Shown: positions 6,297-7,442 of the stretch, piece after piece
Numbering within the stretch: the stretch's first letter is position 1
Layout of the letters: every line of letters starts with the position of its first letter
Assembly (NCBI RefSeq): GCF_938018145.1
Contig: NZ_CALIII010000040.1
Location: forward strand, 1-7,442
Length of the DNA: 7,442 nt
Origin: an uncultured Campylobacter sp.
Lineage (GTDB): Bacteria; Campylobacterota; Campylobacteria; Campylobacterales; Campylobacteraceae
Direction: 5' to 3'
The notes under the pieces: generated by a model
What the model was told of the DNA's origin: nothing
The model's input: the letters and a program-made list of their open reading frames with translations, nothing else
The model's database searches: none
Position numbers and translations under genes: made by a program

Positions 6297-7442
6297 ATGA
6301 GATTTATTTTGCCGATATTTTTGTTGTTTTCTTTTGTTTTTGCAGGCTTTAACTGCGATGACGCTTTGGTTGATAAGCAGCGATTTTTCTCTCAAAATTT
6401 AACCTTTTCGGGAGGATTTGAGCCAAACTGCAACGACTCTATCTTGGGGCTAAAAGAGGCTCAAATTTTACTCTCGGCCGCTCAAAAGATTCGCGCCGAA
6501 AGCCTTGCTTGCGTCGGAAATTTGGCGACTAAAAATTTAAACGAGTTTAAATTTAAGATCTTAAAAGCCTCCTATGCGCCCGAAGTTTACGCCAAAGAGC
6601 TAGAAAGTCCCGACGAATACGAAAAACTTGTAGCGCAAAATAGAGCCAGACTTCGCTTCTGGGGACATCAAAGCCTAAGTAATTTCACTGTTTTTAAGGA
6701 CTTTAACAAAGACTACAACGCCGCGCTTGAGCCGCTCGTAAACTACTACAAATCAAATTTCAAAATAGACGAAGGCAGCGCGATTTATTACGCTTCAAAG
6801 GTTGCAAACGAGTTTTTAAAATTTGCCGCCGCGACTTTGCAAAATGGCGATATGGACGAGTTTGCGAGAAAGGTTAGCGACCCGACCTTTACAAAATACG
6901 GCATAAATGAGGCGATATATTCTGGCGCCGTGTCGCAAGTCTCGCTACAAAACGCATTTAATGCCGCGCTTCTTTACGAAAAAAGCGAGGATGTGATAAA
7001 GGAATTCTTGCGCGCGGGTGTAAATTTAAACTACGGATTTGAGAATTCGCTGTTTTTCGCACTTAAAAATTTAAATAACGTAAAGCTCCTGGTTTCTAGC
7101 GGCGCGGACGTAAACTATGCAAATCTGCTCGGCGTCACTCCGCTTTTTAAGGCCGTGCAGCTAAACGATATAAATTTAGTCAAATTTCTACTAGGAAACG
7201 GAGCTCTAGTAAACAAAAGGCTGATAGACATGAGCACCAAGCTTGCCTATAGCTCAAATTTAAACGTCCAATTGCCAAGCTTTGTAAAGCTCTGCGACTT
7301 TGACGGGGTGTCAAAAAGCGTGCTGATGAGCGCGGCGGGTGCGGCGGACGTGGAAATTTTGCAGCTTTTGATAGATAACGGCGCGGACGTGCAGGCAGTG
7401 GATGATAACGGACTAAACGCCCTAGACTACGCGATCATCGGC
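6297..7442 (+). CDS. Secreted ankyrin-repeat protein, 3' end beyond the window
   Basis: The frame is open from ATG 6297 to the last base (382 codons), so the C-terminus is missing. Residues 1-16 form a signal peptide (MRF, hydrophobic core, FVFA then G17); Cys20 is not in a lipobox context. Residues about 17-225 are a helical N-terminal region I do not recognise, with Cys20, Cys45 and Cys72. Ankyrin units follow: about 231-245 (VIKEFLRAGVNLNYG), 249-275 (VKLLVSSGADVNYA), 279-306 (GVTPLFKAVQLNDINLVKFL), then a non-canonical stretch (about 308-337), and 338-368 (SVLMSAAGAADVEILQLLID, NGADVQA), with another unit begun at 371 (NGLNALDYAI). It is probably a periplasmic protein-binding scaffold. 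I recall a periplasmic ankyrin protein of similar design in C. jejuni (Cj0834c), but not at this locus. It has its own promoter and SD. Confidence 0.85.
   Translation, partial: MRFILPIFLLFSFVFAGFNCDDALVDKQRFFSQNLTFSGGFEPNCNDSILGLKEAQILLSAAQKIRAESLACVGNLATKNLNEFKFKILKASYAPEVYAKELESPDEYEKLVAQNRARLRFWGHQSLSNFTVFKDFNKDYNAALEPLVNYYKSNFKIDEGSAIYYASKVANEFLKFAAATLQNGDMDEFARKVSDPTFTKYGINEAIYSGAVSQVSLQNAFNAALLYEKSEDVIKEFLRAGVNLNYGFENSLFFALKNLNNVKLLVSSGADVNYANLLGVTPLFKAVQLNDINLVKFLLGNGALVNKRLIDMSTKLAYSSNLNVQLPSFVKLCDFDGVSKSVLMSAAGAADVEILQLLIDNGADVQAVDDNGLNALDYAIIG

Noticed and set aside
6192..6395. Reverse-strand open frame of 67 codons crossing the HIT/ankyrin spacer
   Set aside because: It overlaps both flanking genes and the promoter region, has no SD-backed start or family signal, and its composition follows the AT-rich spacer.

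Overview
The window reads as a chromosomal segment of a Campylobacter-type Campylobacterota (epsilonproteobacterium). The grounds are the many AAATTT/AAAATTT words, the preference for cta/tta leucine codons, T-rich promoter sequence, and a gene order (TrmN6-like methyltransferase, YkgJ-type cysteine-cluster protein, exported TPR protein, trpC, HIT protein) that I recall from memory as matching C. jejuni Cj0495-Cj0499. Base composition looks by eye to be mid-forties percent GC, higher than C. jejuni, which would suit the oral group (C. showae, C. rectus, C. curvus and relatives). The species is not determined.

Eight genes are visible, all on the + strand. Positions 1-6233 hold seven tightly packed genes: the 3' end of a flavin/NAD(P)H reductase of the thioredoxin-reductase-like superfamily (1-660); a large membrane-anchored coiled-coil protein with a probable divergent OmpA-like end (663-2645); a TrmN6-type adenine-N6 methyltransferase (2642-3337); a small CxxCxxxCC protein (3334-3711); an exported TPR protein (3687-4952); trpC (4949-5734); and a HIT-family nucleotide hydrolase/transferase (5736-6233). 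Junctions are 1-2 nt gaps, 4-nt ATGA/GTGA overlaps, or one 25-nt overlap. This implies one transcript with translational coupling.

After a 63-nt spacer holding an inverted repeat and an extended -10 promoter, a new unit starts with a secreted ankyrin-repeat protein (6297 onward), which the right edge of the window cuts off.

The genes do not form one obvious pathway. trpC supplies a tryptophan-synthesis step away from other trp genes. The methyltransferase probably acts on RNA. Three products (coiled-coil, TPR and ankyrin proteins) point to the periplasm or envelope. No RNA genes, CRISPR arrays, insertion sequences or phage genes were seen. The least ordinary item is the 660-residue coiled-coil protein: it has a proline-free stretch of about 450 residues and a C-terminal domain that matches the OmpA peptidoglycan-binding signature in degenerate form.
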